Assembly (NCBI GenBank): GCA_018398575.1
Contig: JAGTXZ010000005.1
Span: forward strand, 2,232,001 to 2,296,000
Reading direction: 5' to 3'
Length of the DNA stretch: 64,000 nt
Source of the DNA: Ampelomyces quisqualis
Taxonomy: Eukaryota > Ascomycota > Dothideomycetes > Pleosporales > Phaeosphaeriaceae
Below are positions 45,636 to 58,619 of the stretch, in pieces. Every line of letters starts with the position of its first letter. Positions within the stretch are counted from its first letter, which is position 1. A program made the position numbers and the translations under genes. The notes under the pieces were generated by a model. That model was given only the letters and a program-made list of their open reading frames with translations, was not told where the DNA came from and searched no databases.

Positions 45636-46064
45636 CTACCCCTGGAAACCAGGACACGTCCCACTAACCATCCACGCCGTAATCTTCAACTTATTCCCAA
45701 AACTAAAACACGACCCATCCCCCGGGACAGACACAACATTCGTCCCACTGCACGTCGGGTTCGGATACGCAAGCACTATCACAAACTATCAGCCAATGTC
45801 CTCGCCAGGCACGAGGATAAACTTACCCGTGCAACCCAGGGGCAAGGCGCTGGTAGCGAATGCGCCGATGGCGGGCTGGCTCAAGACTTGGCATGCGGTT
45901 CCGTTGTTGGGAAAGGCAGTGCTGTAGCGCGTGTTGCAGAAGTTGTCGCTCAGCAGCGCGATGTTGAAGGGGATTCTTTGGCGGGAGACGAGGGGTTCAA
46001 AGGGTGCTGCTTGGATGCTGGCGGCAGCGGACAAGAGGGTGGAGAGGAAGGTGGTGAGCTGCAT
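45636..46064 (-). CDS. Small secreted cysteine-containing protein, effector-like
   Basis: Two exons, 46064-45827 and 45775-45636, joined across a 51-bp intron (GTAAGT...GATAG), give 125 residues; without the splice the frame ends early. The start opens onto a clear signal peptide (MQLTTFLSTLLSAAASIQA) followed by a possible Lys/Arg-type processing region (VSRQR). The mature part holds six cysteines (in FCNTR, TACQV, GCTG, TCSG, SCFS and TCPG), an even number that fits three disulfides, and one NGT glycosylation site. Small size, secretion and paired cysteines are usual for fungal effector candidates or surface proteins. I do not recognise the fold, and a role in host interaction is not shown by the sequence. 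Confidence 0.82.
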
Positions 46065-47619
46065 GGTTGTTGTGCGGAGGGGTGATGCGGTGAAGGACGA
46101 TGGGGGTGGACTGGGGAGGGTGCGGTGACTGCGCTTTTATATCTCTAGGCGAGTACGTAGAGTGGGCATTTGTTGACAAGCTTACATTGTGGAGCTGAGA
46201 GGGCGGGACTCCGTTGAGACGTGGCTGAGAGGTTGTCCAGTGTTGATGACGACTAGAGCAGAACAGGCAGCTCGACTCCGTGATACGGATACGGATGCCA
46301 CCGACGACGAAAGAGGGCGTTGAAACGAATGATGACTATTTATTGAAGCTTTTTGTGAGATTGGACGTGTCTGGATGATTACCACACATCCGTTAGGTCT
46401 TGGAGTAGTGGACATTACGAGGGTGGCCCGCAGGCGGACCGTGTTGGAACCGTTGCGCATGCATTAGCCTCATAACGTCTGCATGGCGATCCGGCGGCAA
46501 ATTTGGTTATGATGTTGAGTTGCCAATGAAAAGTATGATTAGCGTAAGGTAAGCAAGCTGACATGAGCTTCTAGGAGGTGGCGTTACCATAGTACAGTTA
46601 GCACAACCCACCTTGATATCCTTGAAAACAACATGTTAAATTCAATGTTGAACCTGTGCGCGTCTCTTTGAATCACGTTCGACAGAGTCTGGGACCGTGT
46701 TGTGGTTTTCTAAAGTATTAAGAATTTCGAGAGTCGAGTGTTGTTCTACGTCGGATCTACCGGTACCGACTCACCGCCAAAGCAGCCACACAGTTGTCAT
46801 CCTGCGGACCGCAGTCCGTCCCGTCAGCACCGGCATTCAGGTCAAACGCTTCTTGGCAGAGCTTGATCTGCTTGCCAGACACCGACCTCTACTTTGCTCG
46901 TTTAGTGGGTAACTGTAAACACCTTCTTTCGGACAGTGATCAAAACATCCAATTATCCCAAGCTGGCTCAGCTTAACGTGTGAAGAATTCATATGTCTTC
47001 AGACTGGTGTTGGCGGAAAGGTTCTTCATTATCGATTCCATCGAGCTTGTTACCAGTCGACGGCGAATATTGTCAGGCGTTTGCCCATTGCCGCAGAGCC
47101 CATGTTGTAGCAGCGCCGAAAATGGCACTTGATCATGTGCGTGCTGTAGAAGGGAGAGCAGATCTCCCAACACTGTTGCGATGTGGAGTAGCGTTGCACT
47201 GTGATAAGAGGCCAGGTGTACCTAACGCCACAGAGTCTGCGCCTACGCCCTGCACGTCATGCGGTCTGAGACTGAGATCCCAGAGAGATATTGAAGAGCA
47301 GCTGCCAAGAGGAAATTATCGACGGGAAAGCTTTTCGCATGAATCGGCAAAACTCTCTGTCAAGGCGATAAGGCTCATTGCGTCCAGCCCTGCAACAGTT
47401 CCAGATTCCACATCACGTGGCAAAGGCTCCGGGCATCCAGACCACCACCCGTCTTCGAAACAGGACAAAGCTGAGAGGGCACAACAACTCGACCCTCTCG
47501 ACGCACATTGCACCCCCAGAGCCTGGTGCCGTTGTCTGCAGAGCAGGGCGCGAGGGGATTGTCTGTCTTAGGTACCCCGCGCTGGTCAGCCCGAAGCTGT
47601 AACAACTTACCTACTTACT
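46065..47619. other. Long divergent intergenic region
   Basis: About 1.55 kb between the small secreted protein gene (minus) and the histidine kinase gene (plus). Open frames such as 46993-47571 have no protein-like pattern or known domain. A CACGTG lies near 47415. The region should contain both promoters; no RNA gene was seen. Confidence 0.5.
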
Positions 47620-50600
47620 ATGAGCCGCCCGCCGTCGCGCATCAAGCCCATCTCAGAGAAGAAGAGAGAACGCGAAGTGCTCCAGTATGTCGCCGCATAC
47701 CGTGACCTCCCGCGCCTGGACACGCTTGACACGGCACCAGAGCCGTCTCCTTTGCCCGCTGACCATGAAGCGCGGCCGTCGACAGACCGAATCCTGAATG
47801 CGCTTTGCCAGCTGGCAGCCCTGCGCACCAACGCGCAACGAGCCCTGATCTCACTGATAGACGACACGCGGCAGCATGTTCTGGCAGAGGCGACATCCGG
47901 CAACGCATCCGACCCACTGTGGCTGGGCAGTGTAAGCGTCCCTCGAAGTTGGGGTGTTTGCGAGCAGGTCTTGGCATTGAACACGGGTGCTGCTAGCGAA
48001 GGAACATCGGTCGTCATCAACAACGACCTCCTTGATAGCGATCGATACGCCCAACGCACTTATGTTCGACGTGAGCCCCGCCTACGATTTCACGCTGGAG
48101 CAGCTCTGGTCAGTCCGCATGGCGCTATCATTGGCGCGTTGAGCATATTCGACCATGAGCCTAGGCATGAGGCTATTCCAGACCATCGTCATGTCACCTA
48201 CCTCGAAGATCTCGCAGTCACTGTCGTCGAGTACTTGGGCAACTACATCGTCAGAGATCGCTTCAAGCGTGGCGAGAAACTCACTCGCGGTCTCATCTCC
48301 TTTGCGGAGGGCGCGTCTGCGCTGCAGCCACTCGACACCTCCGACCAATTCGATCCAGAACCACGCTCGTCCACAACAACTTCATCAAATTCGTTGGGTT
48401 CTGACGCAGAGCCGGGATCCCCGTACGATGTGCCCACCGAGAGAACTCCCCAACTGCAGGTGCCAGAGGCACATCGTTTCTCAGTTGAGTCGGACACCGT
48501 GCGTGCTGGTTCCACGCGTGGCACTTCGTTACGAGCCCTACAAGACACCATCTTGCCAATGAATTCCAGGTCGATGTTCACGCGAGCCGCTAATGTTCTG
48601 CTTGCGTCCAGCGAGTTGGACGGAGTCATGATCCTCGACGCATCTGTTGCAGCAACTGGGCACCGCCAGTATCCAGCAGCCCCAGAGCGCACACGTCTCA
48701 GTGGCAACCTTTCGGATTCCGCAAGTCTCAATTCGAAATCCGAGTCGAGCGAGGACAGTAGTTCGCAAAGCGGCAATGCCAGAAACGAGGCGAGCTCCTC
48801 TTCCTTGAAAAAATGCGGAATACTCGGAACTGCGCCATCAAGACCGGTCGTCAACGCAGACGGTACACCGGGGGTCAGATCTCTCACTGAAACAAACTTG
48901 GCCCGCCTATTGCGCGAGTATCCCCACGGTAAGGTGTTCAACTATACCGTTCAGGGCGTCTCCATGTCTTCAACAGACGATTCATCTTCGGCAAGTGGCT
49001 CTCACGGGAATCTTCTACCCAGTCATGACGATCCGCGGCCTATAGCCAACAGAAGACACGGCCGAGCATCTAGAAGCTCCAAAACTCTATCTGAGTTTCT
49101 ACCCGGCGCTCGAAGTGTAGCATTCATTCCCTTCTGGGACTATGAGAGATCAAGATGGTTTGCGGGTTGCCTATGCTGGACTAACAATTCCGATCGATTG
49201 CTCTCGACCTCGGTGGACCTTGCGTATTTCAATATCTTCAGTCACTCGATTATGCGCGAGTTATCGAGATTAGATGCTGTGGCGCTAAACCAACAGAAGA
49301 CCACTTTTGTGGCTTCCATCTCACACGAGTTACGATCGCCCCTGCACGGTATCCTTGGTACATTGGAGTTCATCAAAGACACCCCACTCGACACTTTCCA
49401 GATTAGCATGCTCAACTCTTTGAACAGCTGTGGCCAAACCCTTCTCGATACGATCAATCACGTCATGGATTATTCGAAGATGAGCGAAGGCACCAAGAAT
49501 GTGTCTACTAGACGACTCAAGAATACGAAGACTGTCCGATTGACTTCCAAACCCCTCAAGACGCGAAAAACGTCGCGAGAGCCAGCTTTTGATTTGGGTA
49601 TAGCCACCGAAGAGGTGGTAGAAGCCGTCTTCGCTGGATCATCGTTTCTTCCAGCATTGACCTCGAAGAACGCACCGTTGTCACCGGCAGAGTCGACCAC
49701 AACAACTTCGGCTAATACCGACTACTTTGATGCGACGACTAAGCGCAAAACATGCTATATAATACTTGATCTGAGTCACGAACATGACTGGATATACTGT
49801 TTTCCTGTGGGATCTTGGAAGAGGACTGTCATGAAGTAAGTGTTCTGTATTCGTCTATAATGCCAGATGCGCTGATGCATTTTCAGTCTCTTTGGTAATG
49901 CCATCAAGTACACACATACAGGCAACATAACTGTGTCGCTACACGCTACAGATGTAGCGAGAAGCACCGGCCTAGCCACGACAATCACGCTTACCGTCAC
50001 TGACACGGGTGGTGGTATGAGTCCTGCCTTTCTTGCGAATAAAGCATTCCAGCCATTTTCACAAGAGAACTCTCACAGTTCAGGCGTGGGACTGGGGTTG
50101 AGCATCGTCCGGCAAATCATCGAAACAAATGGTGGCAAGATAGAAGTCAGCAGTGACCATACTTCTGGTACTAAATTCACAGTCAAGCTATCTTTGATCA
50201 GACCGGCGGCGACTCAAACCGCTCTTCCTCAAAGGAACGAGTATCTTTCGTGGCTACCACGCCTACAGGGTCGCCGAGTGTGCGTACTGCGTCGGGCGGA
50301 ATTCGATCAGGACATAGTGGATGAACCGCAGAATGCCGAGGGTCTCGCAAAATTCACCCGGGCGTTGACGACAACCTTGACCGACCACTTGAAGATGAAC
50401 GTTGTCCAAACAACAACGTGGGAAGGCATCCACTGCGATTTAGTCATTTGCCCAGAACCTTCTTTCGATTACCTCACCTATATCAGGAACAAAAAAGCCG
50501 ACGCGGGAGCAAACACGACTTCCGTTACTATTTTCGTTGCGCTGGATGCACTCGAGGCGATGACATTGCGATCTGATGTCCGCGTGCAGAACAAAGAGTC

Positions 50601-51604
50601 AGTGGTGGAGATAGTGACGCAGCCGTTAGCACAATCTCACCGTTACGATATCTCTGTGGCTAATAAGGATCAGGCTCGGACCACACAAACTGGCCTATGT
50701 ACTGAACAAATGTCTCGATCGGTTCGAACATTCGGCCGAAGATGTACAGCGAGACTTCGATCTGAACGGCATTTGCACAATTGACCTCTCACAGTCGCCA
50801 CTTACTCGGCAGTCGACAACCTTCTCCCCACCTCTGGCCATTTCTCCCATGCCGACAATATCTTTCCCGCCAGTGGAGATGCCACCGCTCATAAATCAGC
50901 CTCACTGGTATCAAACGGACAGGCCCGAGACTGCTTCGCTGCCAAGTCTAGAATTCCCTAATAATCTGACCCCAGCCACCAGCCTGCCTCCGCTTCAGGA
51001 GCCTGCGCTCCCCATTCACCCGAAATTCACATTACCGGGCAAACCATTGAGCGCAAAATCCACCATTCTCATTACGGACGATAATGCGATCAATCGAAAG
51101 GTCAGTCGACCATGCTAACATACTAACTCCTTAACACAAGCTAATAGATTGCAGCTTCTTGTAGCTTTCATGAAGAAATACAAGCTGGAGTACGCTGAGG
51201 CAGAGAACGGCCTCGAGGCCCTGCGCGTCTACCAAACAGCACAGGTGCAGTTCGATGTCATCCTGATGGGTTAGTAGCTTTCTCAAAAGTTCAGTGGCTA
51301 CAGGAACCAACTAAGTTGCACAGACATGTCGATGCCTGTCATGGACGGCATGACCGCAACTCGAGCCATTCGACAGTACGAACAGGAGTACAACATACCA
51401 CGTTGCTGCATTATTGCATTGACAGGTCTAGCTTCTGCAAGCGCAAAGCTAGAGGCATGGAACTCTGGAATCGATCATTTCATGACTAAGCCAGTCAACT
51501 TCAAGGCCCTTGAGAAGTTCCTAAAAAAGGAAGAGACGAAGCGCAATGAGAAGCGTCAAGAGGGTGCGGACACGGGCGGGATTTCGAATTCCCCTGGCAG
51601 CTGA
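47620..51604 (+). CDS. Hybrid histidine kinase with GAF and receiver domains
   Basis: Exons 47620-49835, 49887-50624, 50674-51100, 51155-51269 and 51324-51604 give 1258 residues. A phosphorelay sensor: a GAF-type domain (about 60-235) senses a signal, HisKA (about 555-630) carries phospho-acceptor His569 in SISHELRSPLHG, the HATPase domain has the N box NLFGNAIKYT (N739, rebuilt by the first splice), DTGGGM (D778) and GVGLGLSIV, and a C-terminal receiver has D1120/D1121, phospho-acceptor D1166 in ILMDMSMPVMDG (split by the last intron) and K1221 in MTKPVN. The second splice restores TQPLGPHKLAYVLNKCLDRF. There is no membrane segment, so it is probably cytosolic and should signal through an Hpt protein. 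A Ser-rich linker (350-540) precedes HisKA. Subgroup not assigned. Confidence 0.95.
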
Positions 51605-52390
51605 AGCTAGCTCTACGCAAAGCCGTCCGTTGCCAACCACTCTTGCGGCCGAGGTATTTTCTCCAAGATAATAATTAGTTGCCCCTTTTGGAGGTCTGCG
51701 AGACCAGGAGCACTTGCTACCTTGCATAGTTGAATTTACCGCTGCCGCGAGTGGACTTCAAGGGCAACTTCCTAGGAACGCGTTCCTAGCTCATACCTAT
51801 GGTATGGCTCCATGGAAGTGCACCAACAGAATTGTGGCTTCCCCTGGTGTCTATGCAGGAGAGATTAGGCATCAGTGATGGGGTTTTCACTTTTTCCTTG
51901 GGCCAGTACTGATTGCTAACTGTTGCGACATACTGCTCAGGAGGACTACTTTAAGTAGGTGCCTGTACTAAGATATAACATAGGTTTAGGCGGCGTAGTT
52001 CGGAAAGCGCGTAGCTGAGTTACACCGCCATGTGTCCGCCTTAGTGCGGTTGGAGAGTGGAACGGTTCTTGGAAAAAGTCAGGAAAGACTAGACACATTT
52101 TAGTGATATTGTGAACTAAAGACAGCTTACTCTTGGTAAAAACATAGTTGCATGCATCTAGAGAGTAGAAACATATTCTGATAAAGTTGATTCAATACGA
52201 GAAGACTGTGATACCAACCCCTACTCACGGATTTGGCCGACGCCTAGTCACAGAAGGCTTGAAATACCTCTGATACCGTTCTTGATCAAAACTGCCTTCT
52301 TCAAGTTCCCGGCTATCCAGCTCACCAAACACTAACTTTTGTGAATATTGGGATTGTTGAATATCACCCCAATTCTTATACTAAGTTTAC
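51605..52390. other. Downstream flank leading into the repeat island
   Basis: After the kinase gene the sequence has ordinary composition for about 800 bases without a convincing gene, then passes at about 52390 into AT-rich, TA-rich DNA. The change is visible as a sudden excess of CTA, TAG and TTA words and loss of long frames. Confidence 0.5.
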
Positions 52391-53178
52391 TGCAGCATCT
52401 AGCTAAAGCTACCTTAGCCCTTAGACTGCCCGCGCAAGCGTTATAGCAGTTAGAAATAGCAGATGTAACACCTAGAGGAGGCACTAAAGGTAGCTTCTAA
52501 CTAGCTTAAACGTAACTAGTTAACCTAGTATCTTTAGAATACTAGAACCTACGCACTTTAAAGAGATAGCAGCGCTTACTAAATTAGGCTCTAATTTCTC
52601 TTAATATTAGTAAAGGTGTACCTATTAACTTAGTAGCAGCTACTATTACTTAATAGATCTAAGTAGCTTAAAAAGCTACTAGAACCTATTATAACATAAT
52701 TAGAGATATTACAGCTACTATTAACAGCTGCCTATAATATTATATAGGACCTGCAAACCCTTTTATAGCTATATAACTATAGTAGTAAGTTATCTAAGCT
52801 TTTAATACGTTACTTAGGCTTATTTCTCTAAGCTTAATACCTCTGGCAAGTAATACTAAATTCTTTTAGTATAGCTACTATAGCTAGGTAGATATAGTAA
52901 AGACCTTAAAAGACCTACTAAGAAACCTTAGAGGTAGAGCTAGACTAACTCTAGTAGCTTTAGCTTAAATAAGCTTAATACTACTAAATAACTAACGCAC
53001 TAATAGTGTAAGTACTACTATAAATAACTATATCTTAGTCTTAGTCTAGCTAGAGCACTAGCTAGGCTAAGCCTCTTTCTTTATAATCTAATAGACTATC
53101 TATTCTACTATTAAGCTTACTATTAATAATATTTTAAAGGTAATACTAATTAAGACAGGCTAAGTAATTACCTTAGCT

Positions 53179-54025
53179 ACGTTAGGAAAATTTAAGATTA
53201 ATCTGATTAGCCTAATTGCTGCGACCTGCAGCAGCCTAACAGCAATACTGTCTACTAGACAATTTACTAAAGTTACCCTACTTACTTCTAGTTGCTAGCA
53301 ACTTAACAGTAACTTAACAGCAAGTTAGCTGTATTGCTTGTGTTGCTAGTGTTGCTAGTGTTGCTAATGTTGCCAATTTTACTCACGTGACTGTATTGCT
53401 GTATTTTTATAATTACGTAAGTAATCTAAAAATACAAAATATAGAGCAGAATTCCCTCTTTGAAATGCACTATTTAGAATTTTTGTAGCTGCTCTAGTTA
53501 TTGAGATATAGCGCGTTGAAGTTATAATTTTTTTAAAAAAAACTTTAAAGTACGCTCAACACAACAGATCTACGCGCCTGCATTATAAAATAATATAATA
53601 AAATGTTCTAAAGTAAAATCTGCGCTTTAGTAACTATTTCTTTAATAAAAAATATAATATATTATTTAGTTAAAGTGCTAGAGCTTTAGCGAAAACAAGC
53701 CTTAGCAAAAAACTTAAAAACTCTACAAACTTCACTGCCTTGCATCTTAACAACAAGAGCAGCTATAAAAATTCTAAATAGGATATTTTAAAGAGGGAAT
53801 TAAGCTCTATATTTTAGGTTTTTAGAATAATTACGTAATTGCGCGGGTAGAGCAGGTGGGTCCAGTGGATCAGGTGGATCACTTTAGGCGTTTTTGTCTA
53901 ATTAGGCAGCTAGAACAAATAGGGAACTCTAGGGACAGTTAAGTACAGTTAAGAACTGTCTGTTCAACTATTCTAATAGTGTTGCCAATGTCTCGGATGT
54001 TGCTAACGTTGTGTTTTCCTAACGT
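53179..54025. mobile_element. Non-autonomous element with inverted repeats (foldback/MITE-like)
   Basis: The ends ACGTTAGGAAAA (53179-53190) and TTTTCCTAACGT (54014-54025) are perfect 12-bp inverted repeats. Inside, an 83-bp arm at 53411-53493 is matched in inverted orientation by 53758-53840 with about 71 identical positions. Between the arms lies AT-rich DNA without coding. Near the left end there is a short run of GTTGCTAGT-like 9-mers. A target-site duplication could not be settled. The class is not known; a MITE or foldback DNA transposon is the best guess. Confidence 0.65.
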
Positions 54026-54399
54026 TAAGTACTTTCTATATAAACTACTTAGTTCTATAATTATAGACACCTATTCTAATAATAAGATTAGCCTTAACAT
54101 CCTTCTAAGTACTTAATTAGACTAGCTGTACTAGTTTATCTAACTCTAGCTTTATACTTGCAATAAAGAAGTCTAGAATTAGGTTAATTTAGATATTAAA
54201 ATAGTGCTCCTAATTAACAATTGGGTACCTAAGTATCCTAAGCTTTTAGCTGCACCTTACTGCCTAGTCTTAGCTAGTAATCTTAATACCTAAATCTGTA
54301 ATAAAGCTTTTAATTAACATAATCTAAAGCTTGCTACCTATAAATTTGCCTTAAGCAGTTATAAAAAAGACGTTTACTAGTATAAAATAAACACTATAA

Positions 54400-55100
54400 G
54401 ACAGACTAGGCAAGCTGCTAAGCTTAGCAATATCTAGGAATAGATTAGCTAGACTATAGCTAAGAATCTAATAGTTTCTGCAGTAATTAAGATACTTAAC
54501 TCCTTAGAAACAACACCTTAAGCCTTAATTAGGATCTTAAAATATAACCTTACTCTAACTAATAATAATACTATACACCTAGTAAGGTAGTAGTATTAAT
54601 CTTATCTAGAGAAGGCTAGGTATAGTAAGATTACCCTAGAAAAATAGTTTAAGAAATAGTAAGTAATCTATAGCAAGGCTTAAGTATTCTAAGTTACTAA
54701 GATAGAAGAATAACTTACTCTTATTAATTTTCTAGATACTCTATCTGCTAGAATTACTCTAGACTAGACTTAATTAATACGTTAGAATATTATTAAAGAT
54801 ATAGCTCTTGGTTAACTAGCTATAACTATATATAATCTAGGTAAGATCTTTTCTCTTATACTTTAGAAGCAAGTAGTCTTAGCTACTAAAAGTAAGTTCT
54901 ATTTAGCCTTTGCAGCTCTTAGAAGTAATAAAAACTCTAATCTAAAAAAAGACTCTAATCTATAAAGGCTAAAGAACAGAGGTAAAGAAAGGTTAAAGTA
55001 TAATTTCTGCCTCTATAAGTATAAACAAAGGTACAGCCAGAACCTAATAGATTACTACTAACTAAAGACTGTAATTACTAGATTAGCCTTACTAGAATCT
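54400..55100 (+). mobile_element. Decayed Ty1/copia-like Gag remnant
   Basis: Reading the plus strand through stops gives a Gag-like order: an LEKAR / FKK segment, a LINFLDTLSARIT-like stretch near 54720, an IKDIALG segment near 54790, then a basic region and a weak zinc-knuckle-like Cys/Lys stretch near 55000. The pattern is that of copia (UBN2-like) Gag. Many in-frame TAA/TAG stops remain. Borders are approximate and no LTR was identified. Confidence 0.55.
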
Positions 55101-55739
55101 GCACTAATTAAGATCTCTAATTTTAACTAGAAGAAGGTCCTTAAGTAGCTTAATACTTCTAAGTAGGCTACTCTTAATAATAAGATTAAGAAAGCTAGTT
55201 AGACACTACTGTTACTAACCTTAAAACAAGAAACACAGAAAGTTATAAATAAACAAGGAAATAGGTTGCAAGACTTAGACCTAGTGCAGGGATATAGCGC
55301 GCTAAGTATGTTAAATAACCTTCTTATTAGTTTTATTTAGTCTTACTGTTTCTTATAACAAGAAACTATAAGAATTTGCAATAATAATTAAGAACTATAA
55401 AAAAGACTAAGTATATAGGAACTATAATAAACCCTTATAGATTATTATGTTTAACTTATGTTACAGACGCTTAAGTTAGTAACTAGCTATTTAACTATTA
55501 TTACTCTATTTAGAAAGCCCTAGCCTTTACTATCTTAGTAACAATACTCTTTGTATCTAAAGTAATTCTGCACCTATCTGCAAAAACTAACTTTAGCTGT
55601 ACCTCTAGTCTATACTAGTATTCTTATTGTTTACTACTAGATTAACAGTCTTAACACTTTAAACACCTTTATAATAAGCAGTAATATTGCAATAGATATA
55701 CTTAAGCTTTCTTAAGTAGAATAACCTAGACTTAAGGTT

Positions 55740-56290
55740 AATAAACCTAATCTCTACTATAGAGACTGCAATAAACTTAAGACTTAAATTCTCTAGTTTA
55801 ATAGGCACTTCTATATAGAAGGAGATAAGATTAAAAATAATAATAAAGTTATCTTTGCTACAACGTACATAAAAGGCAACGCTAAGAAATAGGTACTTTT
55901 AATTATTTAAAAGTATATAGACAATAACATTACAGACGCAAATAACACTAACCTTATAGAAGACTAGTACGCGTTTAAGATACGCTTGCAACAGATCTTC
56001 TTACCTCTTAAAGAATTTGTAATTGCAAAACAAAAAATCTAAAGTCTAAAATAAACCTAATTAACTGCTAACTATACTAATATTTTCTAACAATACGCTA
56101 AATAAATCTAGTAAGATAATACTACTCTAATGCGTATATACAAGTAAGGCTTTAAGGCTGCTGTATAAGCAAAACTTATACGCAGTAGAATATATATTAC
56201 TAATCTTAAAGAACTTTAGAATAAAGCTATTTGCTTAAATAACAAACTCTATAACTTAGCACTTAAAGATAAGTTATACTTCTTACGTCT
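55740..56290 (+). mobile_element. Decayed Ty3/gypsy-like Gag remnant
   Basis: A plus-strand frame, broken by stops, carries the gypsy retrotransposon Gag pattern: FATTYIKGNAKK near 55855, AFKIRLQQIF near 55970, an MRIYKQGFKAAV segment near 56130 and LIRSRIYITNLEEL near 56170-56215. It cannot make protein as it stands. No adjacent plus-strand Pol was found; the next remnant to the right is on the other strand, suggesting truncation or nested insertion. Confidence 0.65.
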
Positions 56291-56466
56291 ACTGCTTTAG
56301 TTGCTTTGTGCAGCTATTACTACACTAAGAAGAGCTAGCACCTATCTACACTATTTCTTAAGTACTATTTACTTGCTATATACTTACGTAATACCTATAG
56401 TGCCTATATATAGTAGTTATACAGCGCCTAGTACAAATATTATATCTAGGTTATCTAGAAGGAGAG

Positions 56467-56497
56467 AGAAGAAGAAGAAGAAGAAGAAGAAGAAGAG
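56467..56497. repeat. (GAA)n microsatellite
   Basis: An uninterrupted run of about ten GAA/AGA triplets sits just after the gypsy-like Gag remnant. It is a simple repeat with no gene. Confidence 0.85.
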
Positions 56498-56759
56498 AGA
56501 TTTAGTATAAGACTATAGCTAGATTAATAAAGATATGCCTTCCTAAACATTTCTATATAAATACCTTAATAATTCTAGTAGATTTTCTTTTCTCTGTATA
56601 ATTTGTAAATAAAACAATTTTAAAGAATATAAGAGAGTATAAGTAAATATATAGAAGAGTATATTATAGAGTTATATAAAGAGATAATTTATAAAATAGT
56701 GTAGTAAGAGTTTCTATAAACTTCTATCTCTAAGGCTCTAATAGTCTGTTAATATAAGC

Positions 56760-58100
56760 CTCTATATGTATTAACAAATTATTTATATAGACTAGTTAGG
56801 AGAGGGCGTTATTATATACCTTCTTAGTAAAGGTATTAGTAGAGTTATTCTTTCTATTAATCTAATAGATTTCTAAGATCTTTCTTTTCTTATACACTTC
56901 TCTTAGTAACATAACATTAATTATTAGCCTTTTCTTTATAGTAGTGCCTAGCTTAACTAGGCAGTTATATAATAACTTAGAATCTGTGCAGATAATAACT
57001 AGGATGCTAAGTAGGTTAAAGTTTTGTATAACCTAGTTAAGTGTTATACTAATAGCAATTGCGTTATTAAAGCCTCTAACTATTCTATATAATTTACTAG
57101 CTAGTATACTTTTTATAACTCTCTTACACTTAGTAAGTTAGTAGAGTTCTAGTAGATAATAATTCTAGAGATAATTAACATACTAGGGTCTGTTATACAG
57201 TTCTCTGTAGCTAGGATAATAAGAAAGCCTAATTAGGAGCTAAGGTCCTTATTGTTAGCAAAGAATCTATCTGTAAAGATAAAGAGTTTTGCGCAAGTAA
57301 GGTCTAGGAGTATATAGGCTAGACCTTGTATAGAGTTATTAATCTACTACTAGATTTGTGCGTTTAAGGCTTAGATATTCTTCTTAGAAGAGTCTATAGT
57401 TTGTGCAGCTATAGAAAGGTTAAATATAGCTTCTAGCTAGGATATAGAGGTAATATATACTTCTCTTACCCTTTACTTAATATATTTTTATATAGCATCT
57501 AGTGCGTCTACGTTAATTGTGTAAAGACTAGTATACTAGCCTTTTTACCTAATATAGATAGCGTTATCTTTGTACGTAATCCTCCTACTATTAAACTTAA
57601 GAAGCTTATTATACAAGAGAATAGTCTTTAGCTTTGCCTTAAACTATACCTTTTTAAGCATTTCTTCTTCTTATATAAAGAAGCTTAGTGTAATAATACT
57701 TAGGGTGTTATTAGTTTAAAGTCCTGTTATGCTAAATATATCTTATCTCTTCTAGGTTATAAGTAGGCAAGAGTTATGTAATAAGACTGTTATATAGAGT
57801 CTATCCTTATAGTAGTTATAGTATATCTTAAACTAATACAGGCTAGATTCTGCAGCGCTATATAGAGGTTGTATAAGCTAGAGAATTACACTAGGTAGAA
57901 AGTAGCCTTATAGATTCTTAGGTAGCTTTGCTAGGATTATATAGAGTAGTTTATCTTTAGATTAGATATAGGCCTAGGTAATGTTGCGCAATTTGCATTA
58001 CATTCTATACGTAGTAAGAAAGCTAGCCTCTAGAGCTAGAAGAAGTCTTTAGCTTATCTGCTAGATTATAGGAGACTAAGTAAGAATCTTCTTCTTCTTC
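56760..58100 (-). mobile_element. Decayed Ty1/copia-like Pol (reverse transcriptase and RNase H)
   Basis: On the minus strand, reading through stops, the reverse transcriptase part is seen near 57750-58000 (a DITQAY-like and an I-PLYG-A-S-like segment), then near 57230-57400 an ALNAQI segment, KLFIFTDRFFANNKDLSS and LGFLIILATE, and near 56780-57100 a RNase H tail with ICTDSKLLYNCLVKLGTT and a terminal TKK-YNNALS region. This order is diagnostic of copia-type Pol. The frame is cut by TAA/TAG at expected Gln and Trp positions. The element may extend to about 58560. Confidence 0.75.
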
Positions 58101-58619
58101 TTATCTAAATATCTAGTAAGAATAAGCTTTAATTTCTTATATAGTTGTAAGTTCTTGCCTTTAATTTCTTGTATAAGCTAGAGGTAGAAGATTTGCCCTA
58201 TATGTATAGTAGGGTTATAAGCTATAACTTAGAAAGTGCTATTAGTAATAAGCGTATTTATCTCTATACAATTAGCTTTCTTAAATAGTCTGCCTAGTAT
58301 AGTAATTGTACTGTCTGTACAAAGCTTAATAGCTAGTTTTACATTATTCTTCTTCTCCTAGGTAAGTATTTATGCAATAATATTCTGCTTAAAAAGAAAG
58401 TATTTTCTTAGTCTTTCTTATTACTTTATGTAAGATTGTTCTACTATAGAGATAGGTAGTTTATCTAAGTTCTAGGTAGTGTCTAGTTTATGCTATACAA
58501 TGCGCTTCTTATTATATCTAAAGTATTTCTGTAAGAGGCGGACCCTAAGGGTAGATGCTAGAAACTAAAGACGTAAATTTATGTCCTATCCTAATTGCTA
58601 CCTAAAGGGTTTTTATAGT

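Noticed and set aside
46993..47571. 192-codon plus-strand frame upstream of the histidine kinase
   Set aside because: No domain, no signal peptide and overlapping frames of similar length on the other strand; more likely promoter DNA.
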